In this document: positions 47,501 through 59,695 of the stretch, in pieces
Position numbering within the stretch: the first letter of the stretch is position 1
Layout: each line of letters begins with the position of its first letter
Source of the DNA: Stercorarius parasiticus
Lineage: Eukaryota > Chordata > Aves > Charadriiformes > Stercorariidae
Direction of reading: 5' to 3'
Assembly: GCA_013396915.1 (NCBI GenBank)
Contig: VWZL01002554.1
Coordinates: 575,176 to 639,175 of the forward strand
Length of the DNA: 64,000 bases
Position numbers and translations under genes: made by a program
The notes under the pieces: generated by a model
Databases searched by the model: none
What the model saw: the letters and a program-made list of their open reading frames with translations, nothing else
Told to the model about the DNA's origin: nothing

Positions 47501-50215
47501 TGCTGTGTATGGGCAGAAATCCAGGTTTGCTAGCCTGACAGAGAATAGATTTAGCCCTGAATCTGTCTGTCTTACTAAAATAGTTATTGAGATCTGGTAA
47601 ACAAAATATATAATGATGGTTTCAGAGCTTCCATGAATAATTGTGTGCAACCGTGTATAATTACAATTATCAAAAATGTCCTCTGTTTACATAACACCTC
47701 AGTAGATCTGATGAATTTTTTGCAGCTTCTATACATACAGCGCCATGAAATCCAAATGCTTGCATCTTGCTAAACAGCCACTGACAAACACACTGTTGAA
47801 GACTGGGTGTGGAGGGAGATATTGGCCAAGAAAATCATACCCTGGTTTTATAAGGAAGAGCGTAGAATCTTTTATGTCTGCATGAGACATGGTTGTGTGG
47901 TTACATTGTAAGATCAACAAAAGTCAAGTAAGAATCCCAAACATACTTCAAAATTAATAGCAAACTGAAGTCATCTTGCAGGAAATGTAAAACTGGGACG
48001 AGCATTAACCACTTTTTAACAATAGTCACTGTAAGTATCCCATCCTTGCAGAAAACTAGCTAGCCTTCTCATAGAAGTCTAGCACATAGCAGGTGTTGAA
48101 AATGGAAATGCAATTTCCCAGCTAGGCAGACATCCAATATTTATGAGCCAAGTCTGTGGAAATAACAAACTGCTGATAGGGACAGAATAATTCAGTGGAA
48201 AACAGAGTAAGTTTTCCACTTCAAGAAAAACTGTCATTCACCTTGTGTCCAATCATAGTCTTACTAGCGTCTGTGTAGTGTTGAAGCAATCATACATGAT
48301 ATTAACACAAAGACATGCGTATCCTCACAACTACAGTTTAGCACAGCTACTTAGTTATCTGGCAGAGCCAAGTGATGCATGAGAAAAAAGACCCAAAAAA
48401 CCACACAGATACCTTGGAGGGAAAACAGCCTACTGACTTCCAGCAGCACCTCTCATACTTCCTAGACTGTGCTTTGAATCTAGACTAAATGTAGTCTAGG
48501 GTTGAATTTATATTCTGATTTGATAATGTAGCCAGCTTGTCAGATATGCTTTGAAATTTCTACCATGTTGGGTGGAAAACTTTCATGAGCAACAGATGTT
48601 GTTCTGAGATTTCTGGAGCATGGGAATATGACCCTTGCACTTTTTCACCAGAGTCAGAACCAGAACTGCAGAACTAGATTTGCTCTGAAGAACCAAGTCT
48701 TGAACACACCTCCTGCACAGCCAAAATCTGAAGACACTTGGATTTGCTCTGCAACTATAAGGGGAAGAATTGATAATTGCCAGACAGAGGGATCTGTGCC
48801 TGTCAACACTCCTAACTCAAAAGTCAACTCCCACATTTGCTTGAGAATTTCCTGTCTCTTTCTGATAAGGCTCCTGTCTCATTTTGGCAGGCTACCTATA
48901 TTGAACTGCCAAACTATACATAACAAGCCATGTTTCATGGGTATTCACACAAATTTGGATACTGCTGGCACCACCACACGTGGCCCAGATATCACTGGAT
49001 CGATGCAGAACATTAAGGTGTGGAGAACTGAATTACTACTTCCAAAAAAGGAATATATTCAATGAATTTCCCTTCTTCTTTCTGTCTGAAGCTCACTCAG
49101 AAGCCTAGTAAGGAGGCTGGGCTCAGGTTAAGCTCTCGGAATAATAGGCCATAAGTGCGATCAATGTAGTGGAAGTGTCCATTGCTGGGTCTCTGTAAGG
49201 GGTGAGCTTCAGCCTTTGAGAACTTGTTTTAAGTGGATTACGACACCCTTGCCCTCATCCCAGAGTATTTGTTATTCAGGCAGGGATGCCAAATAACCTC
49301 CACTAAGTGACTGCTTTTTTTTTCGCACTGGAACTCATTCCTGGACAGATTTTTGTAAGCACTCGGTCTGAGTCACAACAAGACACTTTGGAGCCTGTTT
49401 TGGCAACTCTTCACCCTCTCTTCCCTCTTCTTTGGGTTCCTTCCAGCTGCTGCCAGCAAATACTGCTGCTTTCCCAGAGATCTGCAGGCCCTCCCTTTGG
49501 AGAAAGGCAACTCTAGCATGCACCCCTATTGATGCCTCTCTGAAGCGATAGCCCTGCTCACCCTATCCCTTGCTTTGGCTGTATACATACTGCTTAAATG
49601 TCAGGCTATGCTGCTAGATGCATCACTCACGTATGGAATGGATTTGTCCCATCCTCTCCAAAAGACTCCCCTTTCAGGAAGTCCCCATGCACAATCTCGT
49701 TTTTACAAATTTGCAATAACTGCTCTGGGTTGAAAGTCCAAAATTCCTTTAACAATGAATGAAGTTGAAGGAATGATTATGGAAAACAAATCAAAGAGGA
49801 GTACTGAAAACTGGCAAAATGATTTTAATAGGCAATTTTTTTTCTGTTCAAGAAAAAATATTTCTATATTTTCAGACTGTACTTGTTAATTTTTTTTCTT
49901 TTTTTTTAAAGTAGATGCATAGCCTATAACCAGAAACTACACAGGTCAATATAAATGACAATTTTATATCTAAAATCAAGAAGTGTCATATCAATGAGTC
50001 CACAAAAATTAAATTTGCAGAGCTTTAGAGATGGAGGCCAAAGAGAACTTTGCAACTGATACATGAAAGATGAAGTCTGTTCCAACTGAAGTCACTCAAA
50101 AATTTTCTGTTCAACTGAGTGAATCAAGTTATACCCCAAGAATTGAGTATATAACAAATTAATGGAAAAGCATAAAGAAAAGAAATCTACCTACTCCAAA
50201 GAATAAAAGAAACAG
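41591..50215. other. Noncoding DNA, no gene recognised
   Basis: A long stretch with no recognisable exon. The longest frames are 46237-46701 (plus, TTG start, 154 codons), 48628-49065 (plus) and 43603-43863 (minus). None has a domain, signal or family resemblance I can name. A14 lies at 47103-47116. Confidence 0.4.
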
Positions 50216-50258
50216 GAATGAATGAGTGAATGAATGAACGAATAAATGAATGAATGAC
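50216..50258. repeat. (GAAT)n microsatellite
   Basis: A tetranucleotide array of GAAT/GAGT/GAAC units of about 43 bp, with a few substitutions. Confidence 0.85.
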
Positions 50259-50269
50259 AGAAGGCTGTG

Positions 50270-50362
50270 CTAGGTTTTAGCAATGTGTTACTAATAAGAG
50301 CCAATGGAAGAGTATTAAAACATGCAGTACCTAGGTTTTAGCAATGCATTACTAATTACAGC
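50270..50362. repeat. Pair of 32-bp direct repeats, 61-bp period
   Basis: Copies at 50270-50301 and 50331-50362 begin with an identical CTAGGTTTTAGCAATG and match at 28 of 32 positions. They are separated by 29 bp of unrelated sequence. This may be an old local duplication or flanking repeats left by a lost insertion. Confidence 0.8.
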
Positions 50363-50959
50363 TCATGAAATCTTCCTTAAAGCATCCATTCAAACTGGTT
50401 TGGATGTGAATGCATTCGCAGACCATCGCCTGACAAATTCCCGCCCCATAATATTGGTAAGACAAGAGTTCAACATGAAAATACACATCCCAGTGAGTTG
50501 ATACTAGTAGAACTTTGGAATTTAAAAACACATGAACAAGCCGATCCAATTCTTTTTAAAGAATCCGCGTCTTCTTCTGTGATGAACACTGACTGTCTAT
50601 CAATTTGTCTCTTCAGCTCATGACTTGTAAGACTCTTACCCAGTTATATGGGATATTTAGCTGACGTTTGTTTGACAGATAAAGTCCTATTACAAGATCT
50701 CACACTATAATACGTTAGAATGTGCTGCCTCTCAGGTAGTACCTTTTCCTTTGGGATGCATTCAATTGGGAAAAAAAGCATACCCATGCTCAGTGAGAAG
50801 GGTTGCATTTTTCAGATGCACACCCTTCCACAATCATATGACAAAAGGAATTTACAAACTTAAAGCTGTGTGCTAGTGCACGTTCCTACTTGTTGTGGGG
50901 GAAAGAGCCTGAAAGCTTTGGTCCCAGTTTTCTCCAATAGCAGAATTATGAGAATCATA

Positions 50960-51296
50960 ATCCAGTATCTAAAGGGGGCCTACAGGAGAGATGGGGAGGG
51001 ACTCTTTATCAGGGAGTGTAATGAAAGGACACGGCGTAACGGCTTCAAACTGAAAGAAGGTGGATTTAGATTGGATATCAGGAAGCAATTCTTTACTGTG
51101 AGGGTGGTGAGGCACTGGAACAGGTTGCCCAGGGAGGCTGTGGAGGCCCCATCCCTGGAAGTGTTGAAGGCCAGGCTGGATGGGGCTTTGAGCAGCCTGG
51201 TCTAGTGGGAGGTGTCCCTGCCCATGGCGGGGGGTGTTGGAACTGGGTGATCTTTAAGGTCCCTTCCAACTCGAACCATTCTGTGATTCTGTGATA
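50960..51296 (+). mobile_element. CR1 LINE fragment, plus strand, well preserved
   Basis: A 5'-truncated CR1 tail of about 337 bp on the plus strand. It encodes the end of the CR1 reverse-transcriptase ORF (hallmarks [46 protein letters not shown]), which stops at 51205. The usual 3' UTR GGTGATCTTTAAGGTCCCTT and the terminal ATTCTGTGATTCTGTGAT repeats follow. The frame is intact to the stop, so the copy is fairly young. It shares the ALSSLV ending with the copy at 56917 but not with those at 17.4 and 18.9 kb. Confidence 0.95.
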
Positions 51297-54200
51297 ATCA
51301 GGTACTGCTGATCTCTCTGAAACAGCTGTATTGATCAGGAAGTCAGACAAGTACATTTCTTTTCCAGTACCAGGACCCAGAGCAATATCCAGCACCACCA
51401 TAAACCTTTGAATTCACTGGGTTTACAGAGGCACTAAATAACACCACTGTACAAACTGGGCTGTAAACACTGAAGCTTTTGGTCTAGGCTGTGAAAAATG
51501 GCTTCCAGTACTGTGATGTACAATAAATAAAATGAAACAGCAGAAGAGATTGACCTTGTTCGTGAACTGGAGGGTAAAGCCATCTTTGAATTATTCTGGG
51601 GCAAGTAACCATCAGAAATCAGAATTAAGACGTGACTTCTTTTCCAGAATTTCTAAATACAGATATAGTCTGGACTGACCCCCAGTTGTTCTTAAATAAC
51701 TTTTAAAAATTATGTTTGATCACAAAATAAACATAAAAAATATTTAGTGGAACAGGAATATTCTTTAGCAATATAGGTATTGCTTTACCCTGCAACTCCC
51801 CCTTTGCACTCCCACTGCGACTTTTTAGCCTGCTTTATTAAGGAAAAAATTTTGCATGATCACATTGCCTGCTCATCTCTTCCAGTAATTTCTAAATTTG
51901 CAAGTTTATTTTAACCAAAACTACTAGAGGGGTAAAATTCTCAAGAATAGTAAGTTCCTACGAGTTTCATGATAATTGGTGGAATAGGACACTCAGGTTC
52001 GTGACTGTCTCACTCAAAGAGCAAAGTGTTGCAGGCTGAGTAGCTTTTAGGGTGTGCATTAGCATAGGCAGCGCTCTCAAATGGCTAAAGCACATGCTGA
52101 CTCCTGCATGGAAAAGAGATAAAACACTGTGTAGGTGCTTATAGGACAGGGAGGTGAGAGCAGGAGAGTAGGAGGAAGCTGAGGTATTGCAGAACGAAAG
52201 GGAGGGAAGCTGAAGGAAGGAGCACAGGCACAGGACACAAGTTCTTAAGAAACCAGACTTCATTCGTTTAACTGCCAACAAACAACTTTTGGTTTAGTCT
52301 TTGTTACTTGGTAAATAATTTATGCTAAACTCAAAACCAGGCACTCTTATACCAGAATCAGATCATGCGCACATGGACATGCTGGTAAATTCATAGCTTT
52401 TTTTAAATTCACACTTTAGGCTTTACAATAAAGTTGGGGGTTTTTGTTGTTGTTGTTTTGGGGTTTTTTAGGGGGTTGCTGTTTTTGTTGGCATTTTTTT
52501 GTGAACAAAAACTTTGACTCTATGGGAATTAGATATTTCCAAGAACAGGTTTGAAGAAAAGTTGACAAAATTTTGATTGTGGATAAATTATTCTAATTCT
52601 GTAGCGAAGACATAGCCATTGTACTAAGTTTGTATGAACAGTGACATCTAGGAAGGATCATCAGAGTCACTAAAAATGTTTCATGAAATGGGAAGGCAAG
52701 TAAACAAAACAGTTATATCATCACCTGATGAAGTTCTACATGTCTTCTGTTTTGAAAGCTGTTGAATAACATCTAGGTCATGTATTATGAACGCAGATCT
52801 AAATATAAATTAATCCAAGATGGCTAGAAGTATCAAGCCTGTGCTCCTGAGAGGTGTCTTTCCCTATAATTGGTTAGAATCATTTTGCAAAGGGTGTTTC
52901 TTTGTTTTTATCAGTGAGACATAGTCTAAATTTTGCAGCTTGTTTTCTTAATTGGAAATTCCATTTCTCTCTTATATGTCATAGTGTAACACTGAGTTTG
53001 AAGCCTAGCAGTTTGAAGCCTTTCCCTTCTAGATGAGGAGGTGTTTGCATGCATAAAATCTTTTACTTGTTTGCATTCTTAGATGGAATATAAAATTAGG
53101 GACATAAATGAAATGTGGCAATGGCTGAGAAGCAAAGAAAGGTGGCAGTACCAGTAGGAACTGCATCTGCTAAAAAACCATCATTGCAATCACCCTTAAA
53201 ATGCAGGAGGGTGCACTTTAAAATTTGGTTCTGTAAAGAAATAAAGGAAGTTACAAATCAGTTAAAGAAAGAATCACAATTGGGAACACTCATTCAGTTG
53301 GAGAGGAATTGTGAAAGTGGCATTTTTTATAGTCATTCTTAGAACTGTACTTTTAGGACTTCTGGTACAAATTGTGTTGTCACACCAGTGTGCTGTCGAC
53401 ATGAACCATTAATCTCATGACAATGTTCACAGCCTTTCCCTCAAAAAAAAAAAAAAAAGAAAAGAGGAAAAAAGAAATAATTTAAATAATCCTGTTAACT
53501 GTTTCAATTTTAACTGAAAGCAAGTTCTAAGGGTTGAAATTGGCAGACAGTTGCTTTGGTTTTGTTCTTTCACTTTACACAGAAAAGTGACTCCAGAAAT
53601 AATTAAATCTTTCAGAAAGAAGCTGATTTTCTTGAAAAGCACAAAAGAGTCCTAATGTAGGGGAGAGAGGAAGTGATTCTAGCAGTGCCAACAATGAGGG
53701 AAACACTAATTCAGACCAGTCATTGCCGTTTTCACTACCAGATTTTCTCCACGTGTTATAAATATGGTGAGATAACACTGTGATGATATTGCTGACGCCA
53801 GTATCACCTACAGCACTCTTCTATACAAGAGTAACGAGAGGGGTGAGTTTTCCATCCCCTCTATTTTCTGACCCCCATCACCAAAGAAAACAGCACAAGT
53901 GATGAGTGTGACTCTGAGAAGCTCGTTGACTCTCCACAACTAGAGCAAAGATACTATTTGCAGCAATACAGCCACGCTGCATGGCAGTGATGTGATGTGG
54001 TTTTGCCCGTTTCTCTCAAATCAAATTGTGGAGTAATACAGACTGAAAACTATGCATTAAGGATTAAGGCTTGGTAGCCAGGTGTGGTCAGCAATACTAG
54101 AAATGGAAATAGATGAAAATTTCTCATAGTACTCATGTAAAACACGCTTTCTGCACAGTTTATGTTCTCCACTAGATATTCATGACTTGGCAATATTTTT

Positions 54201-56178
54201 CTCCTTTTCACTATTAAATCTTAAATGTTAACTGTAGAAATTTCACCTTATGTGATTTGCATCAAAAAAGATATTTTCTTTATATTTTCTTAGCAAACTC
54301 AACACATGTTTTTTCCACAAACTCAATAACACATTACGCAGCAATTCTCTATATGACATTCTGTTGTAGCAATTTTATTCACAGACATGGTTCTTCCTTC
54401 TGGGCAGAGCCATTTGAAGGATAACATCTCCAACAACTGGTTTATTAACATCCCTCAGATCAAACTGTTATGGTGAATCATGACTGTAGGCTTATATGGT
54501 GCACTACTGGAGATGTAGTTTGGAAGTCTCATGTAGCCATCTTTTTTCTGTGCCCCTGAACAGTTTCAAAAATACTGATTCTTATGACTAAAATCTAGTT
54601 TCTGTCTTTCTGAGAGGGGGATGCAGAGAGATGCTTTTTCTCTTAATTCCTTTTTACGTCTGAGTTCTGTCTGACCATCATCAAGGCATAATGCATTATA
54701 GCAGGAGGAAAAATGAGAAAAAGAATAATATATGTAGAATATCAAGAGCAGAAAGAAGGTGAGCAAGAAAATAGAGATGCCAAAGGTCTCCAAATAGCCT
54801 AACCTTTCCTGAAGTCAAGTAGAAGAGATTCAATCAAGATTTTTTTCTCCTCACAAAAATAAGGAACTCTGTTGAAAAAGAACATGAGCAACAATAATTG
54901 TGTCTTTTATGTCTTTATGTCCAGAAGCCCTAGAGGCCCATGACATTAAGAGAGGAAGATCGAGGTAGTTACCAGACTGCGATAAAGAATGAAGGAAATT
55001 TTGAAAGGTATCAGCATCATATAAGGAAAAAAAAGCCAGGTACAAAACTTTTTTACACAACATATTTGAGACTTTTTCAATTAAACAAGCAATTTCAGGG
55101 AAGCTTGTGGACCCTTTCTGTTCAGACTGGGATGGTACACAAAGGCATCAAACTGAGAGAAAAAAATTTTACAAACAAAATTTTACATTTAGGAAAAAAA
55201 AAAAAGCTATGAAAAATTGCATAGTTTGAAGGGAAAGCAAGAGAAGGCCACAGCTGACTGGGTTACCAAACCACAAAACCCATAGGAACATGCAGACATA
55301 GGAGAAAATTGAGGACTACAAGGAAAAATTGACAAAAGACAATTAGAGCCAACTTGTAAAAGAAGCATAAAGGATTGCATTATGCATGGAAAAAAGTACC
55401 ACTTTATGCAGCTCCAGCTTTTGGAAAGAATTGTTTTGCAAATAAGAAGCAAAATTGTTTTGCAGAAGATGGCAAAGCAGGGCTGGGGGGATTTACCAAG
55501 AAACTGAGTGTGTACGCATTCTGCATGGTTGAAGAGAAGAAGTAGTATTGGTTGGAACTGTTGAATAGCTTTTCACATATATTATCTGGATCATCACTTT
55601 GAATTCAAATTAAAACTTTCTGACTTGTACATTTTGCTTTTGTGCCCAAGTTAAAGTGAAACTTGAAATGATGAGAAAGCATCGAGAAATGTTATGGTGT
55701 TACATAACAGTGTTTTATTCCAAGGTTGTCCCTAAATTGAAGTTAAATGATACTGTTTGTCAGGTTTTTTTAAGAGAAGTAGGTACACACAAATGAGACA
55801 GAGATGCAATTTGTTTACACAAAAGGAGTTTAGGAAGATTGAAACACAAACGAAAAATGGAATTCACACCAGCGATGATGGTGATTTCCCAGAACTTAGA
55901 TACATGGTCCAAGGCTGACACAGGTTGTTTACTTGTGTATTCCAGGGGAAAATATATTTTTGGGGGTCTGTATTGACAGTCTTATTGGTATAGAGAAGTT
56001 ATGTTATTATACTCAAATATCCTTCAGTGGGAAGTTTAAAGCAAGAATACTTGTTCATGCAATCATAAGATTAAAACCAAAGGCATTGTGAATTCTTATA
56101 ATGTAAAAAAAAACAAATAGAAAATCTATTCAGATAAGGAACAGGACATCTTCAGCCTTGTTCTATGTACAGTCAGTG
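51297..56178. other. Noncoding DNA between two opposed CR1 copies
   Basis: No gene is recognised. A T/G-rich stretch lies at 52436-52500, with G5, G4 and G5 runs among TTG repeats. A16 lies at 53443-53458, and the plus strand is purine-rich from about 54930 to 55480. The flanking CR1 copies are in opposite orientations. Confidence 0.45.
52436..52500. repeat. T/G low-complexity tract
   Basis: G-runs at 52436-52440, 52460-52463 and 52471-52475 are embedded in T and TTG repeats. There are only three G-runs and the loops are long, so a stable quadruplex is doubtful. Confidence 0.7.
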
Positions 56179-56271
56179 CGTATATATAGGCACATATATA
56201 CATATATACATGTACATCTACACTTATATATGTATAATACATATATATAGGTATTACATATACACATGTAA
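56179..56271. repeat. TA/CA-rich microsatellite
   Basis: About 90 bp of degenerate TATATA, CATATA and TACATG units, with many small palindromes. Such tracts are mutation-prone and can form cruciforms. Confidence 0.8.
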
Positions 56272-56916
56272 TTTCCAATATCTAAAGCAGAAAAATCAGT
56301 GGATCAGACAACATCGAGAGACTGAATAGACCTATGATGGATTTTAGGCTTCTGATTTCCCATTCAAAGGAGATTTATAGATGCTATATTTCCACTTCAA
56401 ATTGTTATAAGAACAAGGTCCAAATTACCCATAAATAAATTCTAATTAACATAATATTAAAAGATTATGACATGATTAATGGACTTTAACTGGAATCCAG
56501 ACTGCAGTGTTAAATGTAGTGTAGGAAAGACCAAGGCAGAGAATTTCCTGTGATATAAGAGATAAAAATTCAAATGAGTTTCTTTCGTATTTCTGTGCAT
56601 ATCTCTGTAGTTTTCAAGACAGTTGAACAATTAGGTGACAAAAAGATGCTGAAAAATTGGCTTTTCAAAAATCATTTATCTTTAGTGTAAGCCCTTGTTG
56701 AGATTAGGTTTTGATGTTGATAATTGTCAAAGATGGGCTGGTGCTGAACAAACTTGACACCTGTCCCTTTTCATACTAATATTTCAGTCTTTCCAGATGG
56801 CAGAATTTACTTCTGTTCCCATCTGTTTCTTTCCAGTAAGAAAAAGGAAGAAAAAAAATGAAATTCCTAAAACATTTCATGGCTTTTAGAAGGATCTTTG
56901 AGATTCTTTTCAAGTC

Positions 56917-57187
56917 ACACAGAATCACAGAATCATAGAATGGTTCGGGTTAGAAGGGACCTTAAAGATCATCTAGTTCCAACCCCTCTGCCATGGGCAG
57001 GGACACCTCCCACTAGACCAGGCTGCTCAAAGCCCCATCCAGCCTGGCCTTGAACACTTCCAGGGATGGAGCCTCCNCATGTCCTTCTTGTGCTGAGGAC
57101 TCCAGAGCTGGACGCTGTACTCCAGGTGGGGTCTCGCCAGAGCAGAGCAGAGGGGCAGGATCACCTCCCTCGACCTGCTGGCCACGT
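56917..57187 (-). mobile_element. CR1 LINE fragment, minus strand, with internal N
   Basis: The 3' end lies near 56917-56941 (CACAGAATCACAGAATCATAGAA on the plus strand, in part). Then comes the CR1 3' UTR and the ORF end (APSLEVFKARLDGALSSLV on the minus strand), up to the N at 57077. To the right of the N the sequence jumps to a more 5' part of CR1 (minus-strand frame with [26 protein letters not shown]). The roughly 400 bp that normally connect these parts are absent. The two sides match the same CR1 subfamily as the copy at 50960. Confidence 0.92.
57077..57077. other. Undetermined base, likely assembly join
   Basis: The only N in the window, placed inside a CR1 element exactly where the element's internal sequence is discontinuous. 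It probably marks a gap or merge of unknown length, not one uncertain base. Confidence 0.7.
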
Positions 57188-59639
57188 CCTTTATTCTGGA
57201 CCGTGATCCTGTGGAAGGCTGGTGATGGCACCTACTATTATTTGCCTCAATCAAAGATAAAATGCCAGGTTTCATTTTTCACGTTTTGCCTGAGGTAATT
57301 CATCTGGATGAAATTCATGAATGGAAAAATTGAAAGAGCCAGAGTCATCACATCAGCACATACTTGCAAAAAGAGTAAACAAAACAAGAAAGCAAGCAAG
57401 CAAACAAACAAGAGTGATATCAGACTTGTGATTAGATAACATTTGATGCCTTCTAGCAGAATTTCAGATGAAATTTAGCTAGTTCAGATTTGGAAATCTG
57501 ATTCTACACTAAGAAGACTTTTCATGTAGAAATAACCACTCTCATTTCCCTGGTTGTTTGCAATAGTTTTTCTGTTGAGTTCTCAGGTCTTGACTCTGGT
57601 CTAAATTTTCACCGCCTCAGGATGAACTTATTCCCTGGGGGTCCATTAGGCTTCTTCCATGTAAGTGGGGTCAGAATTAGGCCTCTATTAAGACAGTTAT
57701 CTCCAGAGCTAGCAACAGACTCTTCAAGAAAATTCAGCAGGAGGATAATAGAAGCTGATGGATGAGAAAAGACAGAAAAAACCAAAGTGAAATCCATCAA
57801 TGGAAGTCTGCCAGGTAAGCAGGAAATAATTTTGGATGCTACTTTGTAAGTTTCCATGTGTTAGTAAAAAAGATAATTTGGAGAAAATTCAGAAAGCAAT
57901 TAGAATAAAAAAGTCTCTAGGTACATTTATGAATAAAAATTAAAATAATCAGATTTTATGGATGTGGCTGAAGGAAGGCTGTGGTAGCCATGTGTGCACA
58001 CATTTGAGTATCTTAAATAGCAAAAAGCTGTCCCTACCTTTCTCTTGCCAATGATTTGGCACATTTCCCTTAGAGGACCCAGAAGATTTCTGACTCCAGT
58101 CATCTTAAAAGAGCATTTTGTCCTGAGGGAACTGGAAACAATGGTTATGTCTTAGTTCACACGCCTCACCAAACAGTCTGAATAACTGAGAGGAATTTGC
58201 AGGGACATGGCAGAGCAAGCAGTTGTCTTCTGCATGGCACAGCCTGTGCTTGCGCTGCAGGAACTGCAGGTTGCTGTCTTATAATGCGTGGTCTCTTCCA
58301 CCCCACCTGAGCATCTTTGCACATGGGAATGTCTTAACACCAATCTACAGAGTGTCTTCAGGCAATTTGTTTATGAAGAGCTTTGCAATGCCATCCAAGC
58401 AGGAATAAGGAAATAAGGCTAGTTATCCTGGTGCAGTTTTGCTAATTGACTGGAGGATCATGATACTCTCCTTGAGTAAGGTGCTGTATTGTGTAGGCAT
58501 GCTAATTTGTTTAAAGCTACTTTCTGGATCTCTGTCCAGGTTGCTGCCAGGCTACAGACATACTTCAGTTGTCTTTGGGAGGTGCCGTTAAGCCTTTCTC
58601 TTGAAAAAGAGCTGTTCTTTGATTATTTATTAATATATTTCTGTTATTTTCAACAAAGATACCCTTTGTTTTCACTTTTTATTGAAAGAATGCCATCATA
58701 AAAAATGATCACTAGAAGTTAACTAATGAAAAAATAAAAGTAAAAACAAAGCTCTACTCTAAAACATATTTTGCCAGGCTGTCCTACTGCCACCCAGGAC
58801 TGTGTTGTTGCTAACAACTTTTACATGGAAAAACACTCAATACTGTAGTAACAAGTGGCACTTAAGTTGGATGTGGGTTGGTATGAAGATTTTAAGAGGA
58901 GTGATGGAAGCCTAGTCACTTGATGAATTTAAAATTAGACATGACAGCTTTGAAGAATATGTTATCTGGCTAGCTGAGATCTTAGGATCACATACCATAT
59001 TAGGAGATATTAGACTGTACTAAGAGATGGATTTTGTTGGTTTTAATTCTCCAGTTCTGAGGAATTCCACTTGACCTCCCAAGCCCAGCAGTTTTCAGAG
59101 TCCCCTGTGAGGGGACAGTATCATGCCCCGGGTTGCTCCAGGTCAATAGGCTTCACTGGCTTTTTCCTTGTAGCTGCAATTACCAATATCCTGGTCTGTG
59201 GATGACTGGTGTCTCTAGCAGCCAACAGATGGGTCAACAAGGAGACAAGGTTTTGAGCAAGGGGTAAGCCTGCCAGGTTTTTAAGTTTTGGTGTCCAGGG
59301 GAATTTAGTTGAGATTTAGTAGAAAAATAGGGGAATTTTTTGTTTCCCTCTAACTGGCAAATTCCAGCAAAAAAAAATCAATTATTTGCTACAATTTTTC
59401 CAATCAAGTATACCAGTTATCTAGTATAGGCATATTGTCTTCCCCTCTCTGATTTCTATGATTCAACATACTAAAATGCTTTGGATGTGCATCTGTGGTT
59501 TTAAAAAATCCAAACACCAAGGTTCAAATTTAAGGTTTGGTTAAAGTCTCACTAATTTTACTAGGATTGCCTGGGTGCAAATGAGGTCAAAATTTGACCT
59601 GCAATTGGGTGGATTTCCACATTTGCTCAGCTGGGATCT
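57188..59639. other. Noncoding DNA, nothing distinct
   Basis: An AAGC/AAAC-type microsatellite lies at about 57388-57410. No gene is recognised. Confidence 0.4.
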
Positions 59640-59695
59640 CCTGCTTCTGTGTAAATCAGAAATAAATGCATTGAGTTCAGTGGAGGTGCTGGTGT
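59640..59695. repeat. Fragment of a palindromic repeat
   Basis: CTGTGTAAATCAGAAATAAAT followed by GCATTGAGTTCAGTGGAGGTG (each in part) parallels GTGTAAATCAGGAGTAACTCCATTGACTTCAGTGGAG of the GTAAAT-arm repeat seen at 13890. Only one half is legible. Confidence 0.45.

Noticed and set aside
48480..48499. Hairpin CTAGACT-AAATGT-AGTCTAG
   Set aside because: A 7-bp stem is expected by chance in 64 kb and has no terminator or RNA context in a vertebrate genome.
50870..51205. 111-codon plus-strand frame as a host gene
   Set aside because: The C-terminal 80 or so residues are the tail of the CR1 reverse-transcriptase ORF.
51590..51612. Minus-strand ATGGTTACTT, similar to the human NTF3 exon-1 start (MVT)
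   Set aside because: The next codons (TGCCCC...) do not continue the expected peptide, and no GT donor follows in the right phase. The similarity is too short.
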